Source: JAWQFO01 sp033436665 (GTDB lineage: Bacteria > Pseudomonadota > Alphaproteobacteria > Rhodobacterales > Rhodobacteraceae). From it: 64,000 nucleotides of DNA. This document shows, piece by piece, positions 1-9,048 of the stretch. The notes under the pieces were generated by a model. That model did not search any database. It had not been told where the DNA came from and was given only the letters and a program-made list of their open reading frames with translations. How positions within the stretch are numbered: the first letter of the stretch is position 1; each line of letters begins with the position of its first letter. The position numbers and the translations under genes are program-made. The DNA is taken from NCBI RefSeq assembly GCF_033436665.1, contig NZ_JAWQFO010000011.1:55185-119184 (forward strand). Direction: 5' to 3'.

Positions 1-106
1 CGTATTTGACGCTGGTGATGTTCAGACCGTCCCGCAGCGCCCACAGCAGCGGCATGTCGTCCGGCAGGTCAACCGTGTGACTGGTGCCGTTTATCGTAAG
101 GTCCAT
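1..106 (-). CDS. Isoquinoline 1-oxidoreductase alpha-like [2Fe-2S] small subunit, 5' end only
   Basis: Only the first 35 codons are inside the window. They read MDLTINGTSHTVDLPDD and continue with MPLLWALRDGLNITSVKYG-like residues, the usual beta-grasp start of the [2Fe-2S] small subunits of the xanthine dehydrogenase/isoquinoline 1-oxidoreductase family, just before the first cluster cysteines would appear. In the family this subunit passes electrons from a molybdenum large subunit. The gene runs leftward, divergent from an AraC-type regulator, which may control it. Partial, so assignment rests on the N-terminal pattern only. Confidence 0.7.
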   Translation of the reverse strand, partial: MDLTINGTSHTVDLPDDMPLLWALRDGLNITSVKY

Positions 107-291
107 GGCTTTCTCCGGTCGGCTGGTGGACGAGACCTGGCGTATCGATCACTCCACGCTAGGCCCGACAGCGCACTGCGGCGATATGCATATGTGGTCA
201 GGCGCATGCAAATCGGGTCAGGCGCTATTCAGGCGCTGGTCCTGCCCACCCGCACGTGGCATCGAGGCAAGGCATTTGAAGGCTTGCACGC

Positions 292-1317
292 ATGGATAAT
301 TCACAGACCTATTCCCTGTTCATGGCGACCGACGTGGTATGCCGGATCCTTGGCGTGGATCCGCAGGTGATGCTCGAGACTGCGGGACTTGGCACGCTTC
401 CCTACGGGCGGAGCGAGGTGCGCGGGACGGTGCAGCAGTATTTTGACTGCTGGAACACGATGGAGGTGCTGTCGCCACGCCCCGACTATGTGCCCCACCT
501 CGGTGTTGCGATCTCGCGCGGACCGGTGATCCCGGTTTTTTTCACGTTGTCCTGCGCGCCGGACATGGAAACTGGCCTGATGCGTTTAGCGCAATTCAAG
601 TCGCTGCTCGGCCCGACGCTGATGCGAGTGTTCTGGGATGGCGGGCTGTTGCGACTGGAATTCGACAGCGTCGATGCCCGCGTACCCATGCCGCCGAGCC
701 TCGGCGCACTCCAACTGGTTACCGCGGTGGAGAACATTCGCGGCGCGACCGCCCAACCAGTCTGCGCCGTCGCCGCCGGTTTCGACGGGTCGGAGGAGGA
801 TCGGCACATGATCGCCGGTCATCTCGGTGCCATGCCAGAGCGGTCGCATGCCGCCTACGTGGCGTTTGCGCCCGAGGATGCCAAGCGCCGGTTCGTCTCC
901 GAGAACGCTGCCCTCTGGGCCGATATCGAGGCCGACCTCAGGCTTCAGCTGGGGGCACAGAACGACCGTTGGCCGGTCGCCGAACGAGTTCGGGGAGCCT
1001 TGGTCGATCTGATGCCCTCGGGGCGCACAGGAGCCGAGGATGTAGCCCTGGCCCTGGGAATTAGCCGCAGCACGCTCCAGCGGCGATTGCGCGAAGAGGG
1101 GACGTCATATCAGGCGCTCCTCGACGCCACGCGGCGCGACATGGCGATCCGTTATCTCACCAAGACCACCCTGCGCGCCGATGAGATCGCAAGCATTCTG
1201 GCCTACCGAGACGCCAACAGCTTTTCGAGAAGCTTCCGCAGGTGGACGGGCCAAGCGCCTGTTGCCTTTCGCGAGACGCTGACGCACAAGCCGACGCGGA
1301 CCGGAGATACGGAGTAG
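292..1317 (+). CDS. AraC family transcriptional regulator
   Basis: A 341-residue protein of the size typical of AraC regulators with an N-terminal arabinose-binding-type sensor domain (about residues 15-190) and a C-terminal pair of helix-turn-helix motifs (about 240-330). The second half contains ALGISRSTLQRRLREEGTSY and later YRDANSFSRSFRRWTGQAP, the classic AraC signature. It is divergent from the iorA-like gene with about 185 bases between them, so control of that molybdenum hydroxylase operon is a reasonable inference. The effector cannot be told from sequence. Confidence 0.9.
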   Translation: MDNSQTYSLFMATDVVCRILGVDPQVMLETAGLGTLPYGRSEVRGTVQQYFDCWNTMEVLSPRPDYVPHLGVAISRGPVIPVFFTLSCAPDMETGLMRLAQFKSLLGPTLMRVFWDGGLLRLEFDSVDARVPMPPSLGALQLVTAVENIRGATAQPVCAVAAGFDGSEEDRHMIAGHLGAMPERSHAAYVAFAPEDAKRRFVSENAALWADIEADLRLQLGAQNDRWPVAERVRGALVDLMPSGRTGAEDVALALGISRSTLQRRLREEGTSYQALLDATRRDMAIRYLTKTTLRADEIASILAYRDANSFSRSFRRWTGQAPVAFRETLTHKPTRTGDTE

Positions 1318-1676
1318 GTTCGAAGTGATTGCGGCGAGCGCATCGGCCGAGAGCAGAACCTCGCGCATCAGCTCGGCACTTTGAATTCGGCGATCACCTC
1401 GCGGCGGAACGGCAGACCAAGTTGCTATCCTCGGAAGCGCCGTCTTCCACGGGCATCTAAACAACCAGATTTGGCATCGTCTAGTTACCTGCGCGCTACA
1501 AGACTGTTGCATGGTTCCGATTCAGTCGGCTCTTGATTCAGCTTAGCTATGGTACAGCTTTCCAGAGCTTCAGGCGAAACACAGCATACATCTCCTTTGG
1601 CTCAGAGTGGCGTTCTGGTTCAACCTGCCCAGATGTCCGAGCCGCTGAGCGTATGAAACTCGCCAGCTGGAAGCAC
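1318..1676. other. Gene-free stretch, possible decayed coding remnant
   Basis: No intact gene is visible. On the minus strand a short frame contains SAELMREVLLSADALAAI, which vaguely resembles the effector domain of LysR regulators, but it lacks a plausible start, a helix-turn-helix or a continuous reading frame. It could be a gene remnant or chance. Confidence 0.25.
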
Positions 1677-2132
1677 TCAAATCGTGCGCGCCAAAACCAA
1701 AAGCGTCTCCGGCTCTTGATACTGGCGATTATAATAGAAACGAATCGTCGACTCAGCCCGAGCTGTAACCAGCCAAATAGACTCGTATCCCAGCTCCTTC
1801 GCCAATCGTTCGAAGCTCAGCAACAGGCTCGCGCCGACACCTGCGTTTTGAAACTGCGGTTCGACAACGATCTCTGATAGATAAAGTGAAGTTCCTTGTG
1901 CGCCTGTATGCGGCACGCCGGCCGCAAATCCGACAAGACTATTCTCATGGAAGGCACCGATCGACAAACAACTCGGAGTGCTACTTAGCTCGTTCAGCCG
2001 TTGCATGGCGAGTTTTGGCGACCATTCCTCGTTCCAGGGCGGCGGTCTGTAGCATGCAATAAGCAGTCTCGCACCGATATCGGTGTATTCTGCCAGCTGG
2101 ATGCGCCTAAAACGTACAATCCTATCACTCAT
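1677..2132 (-). CDS. GNAT family N-acetyltransferase
   Basis: 151 residues with the GNAT fold order: an N-terminal alpha/beta part, then LYLSEIVVEPQFQNAGVGAS, where the V-x-x-x-x-Q-x-x-G-x-G motif A (about residues 90-105) binds acetyl-CoA, then a C-terminal FYYNRQYQEPE segment typical of motif B. It would move an acetyl group from acetyl-CoA to a small molecule or protein amine. Substrate unknown. G+C is visibly lower than in the neighbours, which hints at separate acquisition. It stands alone, with about 110 bases to the upstream LysE-type gene. Confidence 0.85.
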   Translation of the reverse strand: MSDRIVRFRRIQLAEYTDIGARLLIACYRPPPWNEEWSPKLAMQRLNELSSTPSCLSIGAFHENSLVGFAAGVPHTGAQGTSLYLSEIVVEPQFQNAGVGASLLLSFERLAKELGYESIWLVTARAESTIRFYYNRQYQEPETLLVLARTI

Positions 2133-2241
2133 CGCATTTCTCTCTTGGCGCTCGCTAAAATTTCTACTGTCCTGTTTGCTATTCCCGAAGACATGTGCAG
2201 GGCCAGGTGTCGAGTCATGTCGTCCAATCGAGGTGCAGAAT

Positions 2242-2865
2242 TCACTGAAGCCTTGTGGTGAGGATTTTCATGCCAGCTGCCGTAAAGCCAACGGCGAACG
2301 CACCTTCGAACCAACGGCGGCCCGCAACATAGGCACGTGTGATCGACGATGTCGAAAACAACAGAGCATAGCCGAAGAATACGACCATGCTCTGAATTCC
2401 GACGGCTATCACGACCAAGGCAAGCTGCGCATGGCTCGCGTCGGAAGGCAGGCCAAGTGCGTAGAGGGCGCCGAAGAATAGGATAGATTTCGGATTGGTA
2501 ATATGCAGCGCCGCACCCCGAAGGATCAGGCGGCTTGGTCGGCCTCCGATAGACCGTGGCGCGATTGTCTTCTGCGCCATCGCGGAACGTGCGGCTTTCC
2601 ATGCAAGAAAGAAGAGATAGGCCGTCCCGGCATAGCGGATAACCTCGAGAACCCAGCCGTGCGACAGCATGATGGCACCTAGGCCAAAAGCGGCCGCCAG
2701 GGACCAGGTAAGTGATCCGATCACGATGCCGGAGGCGAGCAGGAGCCCGGAGGGGCGACCCCGCGCCATCGATGTGCCTGCGATCGCAAGTGTCGCGGGT
2801 CCCGGACTTGCGCTGGCAGCAAGATGCGCCAGCAGGATCAGAGCAAGATTGATGTCTCCGATCAT
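2242..2865 (-). CDS. LysE family amino-acid/metabolite exporter
   Basis: 207 residues with about six hydrophobic segments. The start carries LAASASPGPATLAI, the conserved PGP loop of LysE/RhtB exporters, and a later HITNPKSILFFGA matches the family's NPK motif. These inner-membrane proteins export amino acids or related metabolites. The ATG overlaps the stop of the upstream MocR gene (ATGA), so the two are co-translated and the regulator probably controls this exporter. The longer in-frame extension upstream overlaps the MocR coding sequence and is not credible. Confidence 0.9.
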   Translation of the reverse strand: MIGDINLALILLAHLAASASPGPATLAIAGTSMARGRPSGLLLASGIVIGSLTWSLAAAFGLGAIMLSHGWVLEVIRYAGTAYLFFLAWKAARSAMAQKTIAPRSIGGRPSRLILRGAALHITNPKSILFFGALYALGLPSDASHAQLALVVIAVGIQSMVVFFGYALLFSTSSITRAYVAGRRWFEGAFAVGFTAAGMKILTTRLQ

Positions 2866-4262
2866 CTGGGCCTCCGGTCGGAACGGGGTCTTCTTTCTGC
2901 GGCTGTGCTGGCCACGACGCTGGCAGGGGAGAAGACTTGCGCCAGTTCTGTAGGCGCGCTCTTTGCAATGCGCGCAACTTCTCTCAGGGCATGGGTCCAG
3001 ATCGTCAGGTCGTTTGCTGAGAAGGCAATTCTGACCCCCGACGGGGCCGCACCAGGGACCACTGCGAAAGCACTCCCTGGTGCTACGGCGATGCCGATTT
3101 CGGCGCAGGCTGCTGCAAAGGCTTCGCTGCGCCAGCCTTTTGGAAGGGTGAGCCATCCGTGCAGTGCTTCCGGTGCGCCGGAGAAGTAGAGACCCGCGAG
3201 CGTCCTTCTTGCGACGTCGAACATCTGGCGCGCCTCTTGCCGCTTGATCTTCTCGACGGAGGCGACCGTTCCGTCCTCGATCCAATGCCGGGCGAGTTGA
3301 ACGGCGAGGCTCTGCGCCATCCAGCCGCCGGATCTTGCCGCGCGCCGGATCGCATCAGCCATCGGCTCTGGTGGCGCGATGACCCCCAAGGAAAGACCTG
3401 GCATCAGCCTCTTTGAAAGGCTGTCGATGCGAATGACGTGTTCGGGCGCATACGAGGACAACGGCTTGTTTGGCTTCAGAAAGCTGTAGATCCGGTCCTC
3501 GATCGCACTGAGCCGATGGCGTTTCAGCACGTCGGCGATGCGCTGCTTGCGGTCCTCCGACATCGTCAGGACGAGGGGACTTTGCAACGTCGGCTGGAGA
3601 TAAACGCCCTGTAGTCCCGTCTGCGCCGCACGATCCAGGGCGACCGGCGTCACCCCTTCGGCGTCCATTGAAAGGGGGACGAGATCGATGCCGAGTTGGC
3701 GGGCGGCAGCACTCACATAAGGATAAGTCATCGTCTCGACGCCGATGCGCCCACCGCGAGGGGCCAGAGCGGCCAGGCAGGTCGAGATTGCTTGCTTGCC
3801 GTTCCCGACGAGGACGAGCGAGTTGGGAGAAACAGGGTGCTCGGTAGAGCCGACAGTCTCGGCGAAGACCGACGCTACCGAAGGCTCGGTCGACGCCGAA
3901 GATGGTGCAACTGCGGATTGTTCCAATCCTTGGCGGAAAAAGCGCGCTGTCGATGCGGCGATACGGTCTCGCCCCTCCGCGCTTAACCTGAAGACGATGT
4001 CCAGATCGATGCCGCGGCCCGAAGGCTCTTGCAAGGCAGGATCGAGAGGCCGGAACCGGTTTGCGACAAAGGTGCCGCGCCCGACTTCTCCCACGACGAG
4101 ACCTCTGCGGCGCAACTCTTCGTAGACGCGGCTGGCGGTCGAGACGGCGATGCCTTCGGTGTGGGCAAAGTCACGCTGCGGGGGCAGGCGCGCACCCAGG
4201 GGCAACTCTCCGGTCGCGATCCGCAGCGCGATACGATCTGCGATTTCGGTATAGGGCTTCAA
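2862..4262 (-). CDS. MocR-type PLP-dependent transcriptional regulator (GntR HTH + aminotransferase domain)
   Basis: 466 residues. Residues 1-70 form a GntR winged helix (LPPQRDFAHTEGIAVSTASR, then VGEVGRGTFVANR). From about 100 onward it is a fold-type I aminotransferase domain, with the likely PLP lysine in RIDSLSKRLMPGLSLG. MocR proteins sense amino compounds through PLP and regulate neighbouring metabolic genes. It overlaps the LysE-type exporter by four bases and is divergent from a DinB-dehydrogenase-LysE run whose short shared promoter region (4263-4321) likely holds its operator. Confidence 0.92.
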   Translation of the reverse strand: MKPYTEIADRIALRIATGELPLGARLPPQRDFAHTEGIAVSTASRVYEELRRRGLVVGEVGRGTFVANRFRPLDPALQEPSGRGIDLDIVFRLSAEGRDRIAASTARFFRQGLEQSAVAPSSASTEPSVASVFAETVGSTEHPVSPNSLVLVGNGKQAISTCLAALAPRGGRIGVETMTYPYVSAAARQLGIDLVPLSMDAEGVTPVALDRAAQTGLQGVYLQPTLQSPLVLTMSEDRKQRIADVLKRHRLSAIEDRIYSFLKPNKPLSSYAPEHVIRIDSLSKRLMPGLSLGVIAPPEPMADAIRRAARSGGWMAQSLAVQLARHWIEDGTVASVEKIKRQEARQMFDVARRTLAGLYFSGAPEALHGWLTLPKGWRSEAFAAACAEIGIAVAPGSAFAVVPGAAPSGVRIAFSANDLTIWTHALREVARIAKSAPTELAQVFSPASVVASTAAERRPRSDRRPR

Positions 4263-4345
4263 GCGAAAATTGCTCCGAGTACAATGATTACCTTGATCGG
4301 AACATTAGGACAGTTCATTTCATGGAAAATCAAGGAGAATATTCA

Positions 4346-4885
4346 ATGCCTACGCTTTCGCTTTGTCACCGCATGACAGCCTACATGGAGTGGGCCGACG
4401 ATGTGATGCTCTCCGCCGCCGAAAGGCTGCCACAGGACGCCGTAAGTGCGCCGCGCGATGCTCTCTTCAAGTCGATTGCGGGTACGTTCGATCATACTCT
4501 GGTCGTCGGAGAGATCTTTCAGGCGCATCTGGAAGGTCGCTCCCATGGCCATGATGCGCGGCATCGGGCCAGTGTTCTCGACTTTCCACAAGTGGCAACG
4601 CGGCTGCGCGCCATGAACAGCTACTACGTGCGCTGTGCAAGGGACTGGACGACCAGCGATCTGGCCGAAACGATCGAGTTCACATTTGTTGGGGGTGGGC
4701 AGGGCGCAATGACCCGTGAGGATATCCTGCTCCACCTAGTCAATCATGCGACGTATCATAGAGGCTTTGTCAGTACGCTTCTTTATCCGCTCAAGGCTAA
4801 GACTGCAGCGAGTGACCTGACCGTCTTCCTCCGCGATGTGTGGCCTGAAATGGTCGTAGAGTTGAGGGCGGATGCATCGTCATGA
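4346..4885 (+). CDS. DinB family protein
   Basis: 179 residues of the DinB/YfiT four-helix metal-binding fold. Histidines expected to bind a divalent metal are seen in FDHTLVVGEIF (about residue 47) and in LVNHATYHRGFV (about 127-132). Family members include bacillithiol and mycothiol transferases and damage-inducible proteins, but the substrate is unknown here. AGGAG eight bases before the ATG supports this start over an in-frame ATG 24 bases upstream. It is the first gene of a tight run with the downstream dehydrogenase (ATGA overlap). Confidence 0.85.
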   Translation: MPTLSLCHRMTAYMEWADDVMLSAAERLPQDAVSAPRDALFKSIAGTFDHTLVVGEIFQAHLEGRSHGHDARHRASVLDFPQVATRLRAMNSYYVRCARDWTTSDLAETIEFTFVGGGQGAMTREDILLHLVNHATYHRGFVSTLLYPLKAKTAASDLTVFLRDVWPEMVVELRADASS

Positions 4886-5742
4886 AGATCGGATGGATTG
4901 GTTTGGGTGTCATGGGTTATCCGATGGCAGGGCACTTGGCGCGTGCAGGTCATTCAGTGACAGTTTTCAATCGAACGCCCTCCAAAGCCAGAGATTGGGT
5001 CGAAGAATACGGCGGCAGGCAAGCTGCGAGCCCGGCGGAAGCGACGATAGGCGCCGATATCTTTCTGAGCTGTGTTGGCGCAGATGAAGATCTTCGGGAA
5101 GCCACCATCGGGCCCGATGGAGCGTTTTCCGAACTTTCGGAAGGTGGGTGTTTCGTTGATTGTACCACCGCTTCTGCAGACGTAGCCCGTGAGCTTTCTC
5201 ACCTGCTCAACGATAAAAGCTGCCACTATCTCGATGCTCCTGTTTCCGGTGGCCAAGCGGGTGCCGAGTCCGGCCAGCTCTCTGTTATGGTCGGCGGAGA
5301 GATCGCTGCATTTGAAATCGTCCAACCTGTGCTCGAGGTGTTCGCGAGGAAGGTCGTCAGGATCGGAGATGTCGGGTCCGGGCAAACTGCCAAAATGGTC
5401 AATCAACTTTGCATTGCGGGTGTTGTCCAAGGGCTGGCTGAAGGCATGGCCTTGGCAGAACGCGCCGGACTGGACATTCCCGCCGTCATGGAAGCGATCG
5501 CCGAAGGCGCCGCCGGATCTTGGCAAATGTCAAACCGCTGGAAGACGATGCAGGCTGGAGAATATGAATTCGGCTTTGCGGTAGACTGGATGCGCAAGGA
5601 TCTTTCGATCGCATTGAAAGAAGTCGCTCGCCTTGGTGGAACAGCTCCAGTTGGTACTCTTATCGATCAATTTTATGCGGATGTGCAGCGCGCCGGTGGC
5701 GGGCGGTTGGATACATCGAGTCTGCTGAAAAGGCTGCGGTGA
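4882..5742 (+). CDS. NAD(P)-dependent beta-hydroxyacid dehydrogenase (3-hydroxyisobutyrate dehydrogenase family)
   Basis: 286 residues. The N-terminus has the Rossmann signature IGLGVMGYPMAGHLARAGH, the substrate motif is DAPVSGGQAGAESGQL (about residue 118), and the catalytic lysine lies in GSGQTAKMVNQL (about 170). Family members oxidise 3-hydroxyisobutyrate or reduce tartronate or succinic semialdehyde. The exact substrate cannot be read off. It overlaps DinB by four bases and is followed four bases later by a LysE-type exporter, so a small catabolic/export operon under the divergent MocR regulator is likely. Confidence 0.9.
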   Translation: MKIGWIGLGVMGYPMAGHLARAGHSVTVFNRTPSKARDWVEEYGGRQAASPAEATIGADIFLSCVGADEDLREATIGPDGAFSELSEGGCFVDCTTASADVARELSHLLNDKSCHYLDAPVSGGQAGAESGQLSVMVGGEIAAFEIVQPVLEVFARKVVRIGDVGSGQTAKMVNQLCIAGVVQGLAEGMALAERAGLDIPAVMEAIAEGAAGSWQMSNRWKTMQAGEYEFGFAVDWMRKDLSIALKEVARLGGTAPVGTLIDQFYADVQRAGGGRLDTSSLLKRLR

Positions 5743-5746
5743 CACA

Positions 5747-6403
5747 ATGGCCGACCTCGACTCACTATTGGCTTTTGCATTCATCGTAACGCTCATTGTC
5801 ACATCCCCTGGCCCGAACCTCTTTCTACTTTTGCGGACCGTGCCGACATTCGGTCGATTTGCCGGTTTGGCCAATACACTCGGCTTCGCGACAGCGATTC
5901 TGACCCACGCCACTTTGTCGTTCATTGGTGTAGGAGCGATCCTAGCGACTTCTGCTACAGCCTTCACATTTCTGAAGATCACAGGCGCGGGGTATCTTTT
6001 CTGGCTCGGGCTAAAAGCTTTGCGGTCTGCCATCGCGGGTCCGAGAACGATTTCGACTCCAGACCCTGACCCGGCAACCGAAGGTCTTGCGCCTCGTCAT
6101 CTGAAGCGCTTCGCTGAGGGATTCCTGACCAATATCCTCAACCCAAAGCCGACATTGTTCTATCTTGCAGCGTTTCCACAGTTCCTCGCAGTCGGCGGTG
6201 CACCGCTCTGGTCTCAGGCTCTTTTGCTGGCATGGGTCCACGCGGCCATCGCTCTTGCGTGGTATGGCTTCGTGGTGCTGACCCTATCGCAATTCGTGGG
6301 CTGGCTCCGGCGGCCGCGGCTTTGGCAGGCGATCCAGGGGCTGACGGGGGTGGCCCTGACCCTGCTTGCGGTCCGCCTTTTGTTGTTCCGCCAATCACCG
6401 TGA
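5747..6403 (+). CDS. LysE family translocator
   Basis: 218 residues with about six transmembrane segments, the TSPGPNLFLLLRTVP loop near the N-terminus and ILNPKPTLFYLAAFPQF in the middle, both diagnostic of LysE/RhtB exporters. It is the second such exporter within 4 kb, on the other side of the MocR regulator, and follows the dehydrogenase by four bases. Likely exports an amino acid or a product of the same pathway. Confidence 0.9.
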   Translation: MADLDSLLAFAFIVTLIVTSPGPNLFLLLRTVPTFGRFAGLANTLGFATAILTHATLSFIGVGAILATSATAFTFLKITGAGYLFWLGLKALRSAIAGPRTISTPDPDPATEGLAPRHLKRFAEGFLTNILNPKPTLFYLAAFPQFLAVGGAPLWSQALLLAWVHAAIALAWYGFVVLTLSQFVGWLRRPRLWQAIQGLTGVALTLLAVRLLLFRQSP

Positions 6404-6451
6404 CGAGCCATCCAATTTGCTGAATTCAGCTTCAGGTCAGGACAGAAGACA

Positions 6452-7063
6452 ATGAAAGCCGAACTCGATCACATATTTCTTTTCGTCGCGGACCGAAGCG
6501 TCGCCGAACGTCTGATGCAGACGGCTGGTCTGGTCACCAATTATTCCCGTCAGCATCCGGGCCAGGGGACAACGAACATCTGCGCCTGCCTCGACGACAT
6601 GTTTGTCGAATTCCTCTGGCTGGATGGGTCGGAGATCAGCGCGGAAAGCGAACGCATCGGTCTGGGGGATCGCGGGCGCGGTGCCGGATCGCCGATCGGT
6701 GTGTCGTGGCGCGGTGCGGCGCCCGTAGCGTGTGACCCGTATTCGGCGCCGTTCCTGCCTGCCGGGGTGACGATCCCTGTTGCGAAGGCGAGCCTTGATC
6801 GTTCCTTGCCTTTCGTGTTTCAAACTCCGGGTGGCGTTCCGCCGATAGATCGGGCGGACGGTTTGGCCGGTGAGCGGCAGAGGCCACGATTTGCGACGCT
6901 TGCACTCTGCGAAGTCAGCCTCCCGACCCCGCAACAAGCCGCGCCTCTTCTTCAATGGTGCGAAAGGATCGAACTAGTGACGGGACAACCGGGGTTTCGG
7001 CTTGTGTTCGTCACGCCGGATGGATGTTCGAGCCAGTGCACCGGTTTCCTTTCACCGATCTGA
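6452..7063 (+). CDS. VOC/glyoxalase-like domain protein
   Basis: 203 residues. The N-terminus ELDHIFLFVADRS is the usual first strand of a vicinal-oxygen-chelate domain with the metal-type histidine, followed by DMFVEFLWLDG. The C-terminal half is less typical. Related proteins are called VOC family or glyoxalase-like with no known substrate. It lies 48 bases after the LysE gene on the same strand. Confidence 0.75.
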   Translation: MKAELDHIFLFVADRSVAERLMQTAGLVTNYSRQHPGQGTTNICACLDDMFVEFLWLDGSEISAESERIGLGDRGRGAGSPIGVSWRGAAPVACDPYSAPFLPAGVTIPVAKASLDRSLPFVFQTPGGVPPIDRADGLAGERQRPRFATLALCEVSLPTPQQAAPLLQWCERIELVTGQPGFRLVFVTPDGCSSQCTGFLSPI

Positions 7064-7166
7064 GGTCGTCGGAGATGAGCTGAAATACACGCCCGATTTT
7101 CGACGGAACAAAGCTGTTCTGGAGCGTAGGTATCGGGGGCAACTGCACCAGCCTTTGGAAGACTAC

Positions 7167-8240
7167 ATGCTCTTCGATCTCCCCGACCACGACACGCTGT
7201 ACCGCGCCCTGCTCGACCGGATCGAGGAGTATGATGGACGAGTCTACGTCTGCGTTGGGACAACGGGGATTTTCTGCCGGTTGACCTGTCCGGCCCGCAA
7301 ACCGAAATCCGAGAATTGCACCTTCGTTGCCACTATCGGGGAATGCATCGAGATGGGCTTTCGCCCTTGCAAGCGCTGCCATCCCATGCAAGCCGCAGCT
7401 GCCGCCGATCCCGTTGTCGGCGAGCTCCTGAGGCTTCTTGACGAAAAGCCTGAGGTCAGATGGTCCGAACGGGACATCGCGCGGCTGGGTTACGACCTTT
7501 CCACGGTGCGGCGCAGTTTCAAACGACAGTTCGGCATGACATTCCTCGAGATGGCGCGTCAGCGCCGCCTGCGCGACGGGTTCGAGGCGCTTGCCGATGG
7601 TGGCAAGGTCATCGAGGCGCAACTGGAGGCGGGGTTCGACTCGCCCAGTGCCTTCCGGGCCGCTTTCGCCCGGCTGCTGGGGTGTCGACCAAAAGACCTC
7701 GGAACAGAGGGAACTCTGCTCGCGTCCTGGATCTCCACACCGCTTGGCGACATGGTCGCGGTGTCCAGCACGTCTCATCTGCATCTTCTCGAATTCGTGG
7801 ACCGCAAGGCGCTGCCGAACGAGCTCAAGAAGCTGGCGATGCACGGCCGGAATGCGATCGGTCTGGGCAAGACGGCCGCGACGGAACAGGCGGCGGCAGA
7901 GCTTGACGCCTTCTTTGCGGGCACGTCGAGCCATTTCGAAACACCGTTGGCTCCGCCGGGGACGGCCTTTTCGAAAATTGTCTGGGATGCTCTGCGCGAC
8001 ATTCCCGCAGGTCAAACACGCAGCTATCGCGACATCGCTATTACCATCGGCAAGCCTTCCGCGACGCGCGCGGTCGCGCGGGCCAACGGCGCCAACCAGA
8101 TCGCGCTCATGATCCCTTGCCACCGGGTGATCGGCGCGGATGGCAGCCTGACGGGGTATGGGGGCGGGTTGTGGCGCAAGCAGCGGCTTCTGGAAATCGA
8201 AACACGCTACAGTTTTGAACAGAAAGAACTCCAGCAATGA
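7167..8240 (+). CDS. ada: Bifunctional DNA repair methyltransferase / transcriptional activator Ada
   Basis: 357 residues, the normal Ada length. The N-terminal zinc methyl-acceptor domain has the four cysteines in GIFCRLTCPAR, NCTF and PCKRC (about residues 30-72). A central AraC-type helix-turn-helix (LGYDLSTVRRSFKRQFGMTF) covers about 95-180, and the C-terminal O6-alkylguanine methyltransferase domain ends with IPCHRVIGADGSLTGYGGG, where the PCHR cysteine takes up the alkyl group. Ada repairs alkylated DNA and activates its own regulon. The ATG after TTTGGAAGA is preferred, since the longer frame starts inside the upstream gene. It overlaps the next gene by four bases (ATGA). Confidence 0.95.
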   Translation: MLFDLPDHDTLYRALLDRIEEYDGRVYVCVGTTGIFCRLTCPARKPKSENCTFVATIGECIEMGFRPCKRCHPMQAAAAADPVVGELLRLLDEKPEVRWSERDIARLGYDLSTVRRSFKRQFGMTFLEMARQRRLRDGFEALADGGKVIEAQLEAGFDSPSAFRAAFARLLGCRPKDLGTEGTLLASWISTPLGDMVAVSSTSHLHLLEFVDRKALPNELKKLAMHGRNAIGLGKTAATEQAAAELDAFFAGTSSHFETPLAPPGTAFSKIVWDALRDIPAGQTRSYRDIAITIGKPSATRAVARANGANQIALMIPCHRVIGADGSLTGYGGGLWRKQRLLEIETRYSFEQKELQQ

Positions 8241-9007
8241 CGAACCAGGCACAGAGAGCGGAGGCGTTCCGCGCGCTGCACATTCCGGGCAACCCGCTTG
8301 TTCTTTACAACATCTGGGACGCGGGCGGTGCGAAAGCGCTGGTCGACGCGGGCGCACCGGCCGTAGCCACCGGTAGCTGGTCCATGGCCGCAGCGCACGG
8401 CTTTGACGACGGGGAGGCGATCCCGCTCGATCTTGTTCTCACTTTGGTCGAGAGGATCACCGCTTCGGTGGATTGTCCGGTCACTGTCGATTTCGAAGGC
8501 GGCTATGCCCAGACGCCCGACGATATAGCCGGAAATGTCACGCGCTTGATCGCGTGCGGAGCGATTGGCTTGAACTTCGAAGACCAGATCGTCGGTGGAA
8601 AGGGGCTTCATTCGGTGGAAGACCAGGTTGCGCGCCTGCGCGCCGTCCGAAAGGCAGCGGACGATGCCGGGCTCCCGCTTTTCATCAACGCAAGGACGGA
8701 CCTGTTTCTGAAGAACGAAGCGGGCGTTGAACACGCGCTTCTGGTCGAAGAAGCGATCGCGCGCCAGAACAGCTATGCCGAGGCGGGCGCGGACGGCTAT
8801 TTCGTCCCCGGGCTGACCGACCCGACGCTCATCTCGCGCATCTGTGAGGCGTCGACGCTCCCGGTCAACGTCATGATGATGGGGGAATTGTCATCGGTGT
8901 CCAAGGTCGCATCGCTCGGCGTGGCACGTGCCAGCTATGGGCCCGGACCTTACATCATGGCCATGAAAGACCTAGTTGCTGCGCAGTCCGAGGCTCTTGC
9001 CTCGTGA
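8237..9007 (+). CDS. Isocitrate lyase / phosphoenolpyruvate mutase family protein
   Basis: 256 residues with the PEP mutase/ICL TIM-barrel pattern: LYNIWDAGGAKALVDAGAPA at the start, the acidic metal-binding VTVDFEGGYAQ (about residue 82), and INARTDLF (about 152). Members cleave or form C-C or C-P bonds of 2-oxo acids such as methylisocitrate, oxaloacetate or phosphonopyruvate. The substrate is unknown. Translational coupling to ada (ATGA) is a common bacterial pairing, although the functional link is not established. Confidence 0.87.
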   Translation: MTNQAQRAEAFRALHIPGNPLVLYNIWDAGGAKALVDAGAPAVATGSWSMAAAHGFDDGEAIPLDLVLTLVERITASVDCPVTVDFEGGYAQTPDDIAGNVTRLIACGAIGLNFEDQIVGGKGLHSVEDQVARLRAVRKAADDAGLPLFINARTDLFLKNEAGVEHALLVEEAIARQNSYAEAGADGYFVPGLTDPTLISRICEASTLPVNVMMMGELSSVSKVASLGVARASYGPGPYIMAMKDLVAAQSEALAS

Positions 9008-9048
9008 TGCGCTGCAGCCTGTGACCGACCGGATGCGATAGAGATGCA

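Noticed and set aside
1318..1512. Remnant of a LysR regulator on the minus strand
   Set aside because: The similarity is limited to a short hydrophobic stretch without HTH or continuous frame. Kept only as a weak note.
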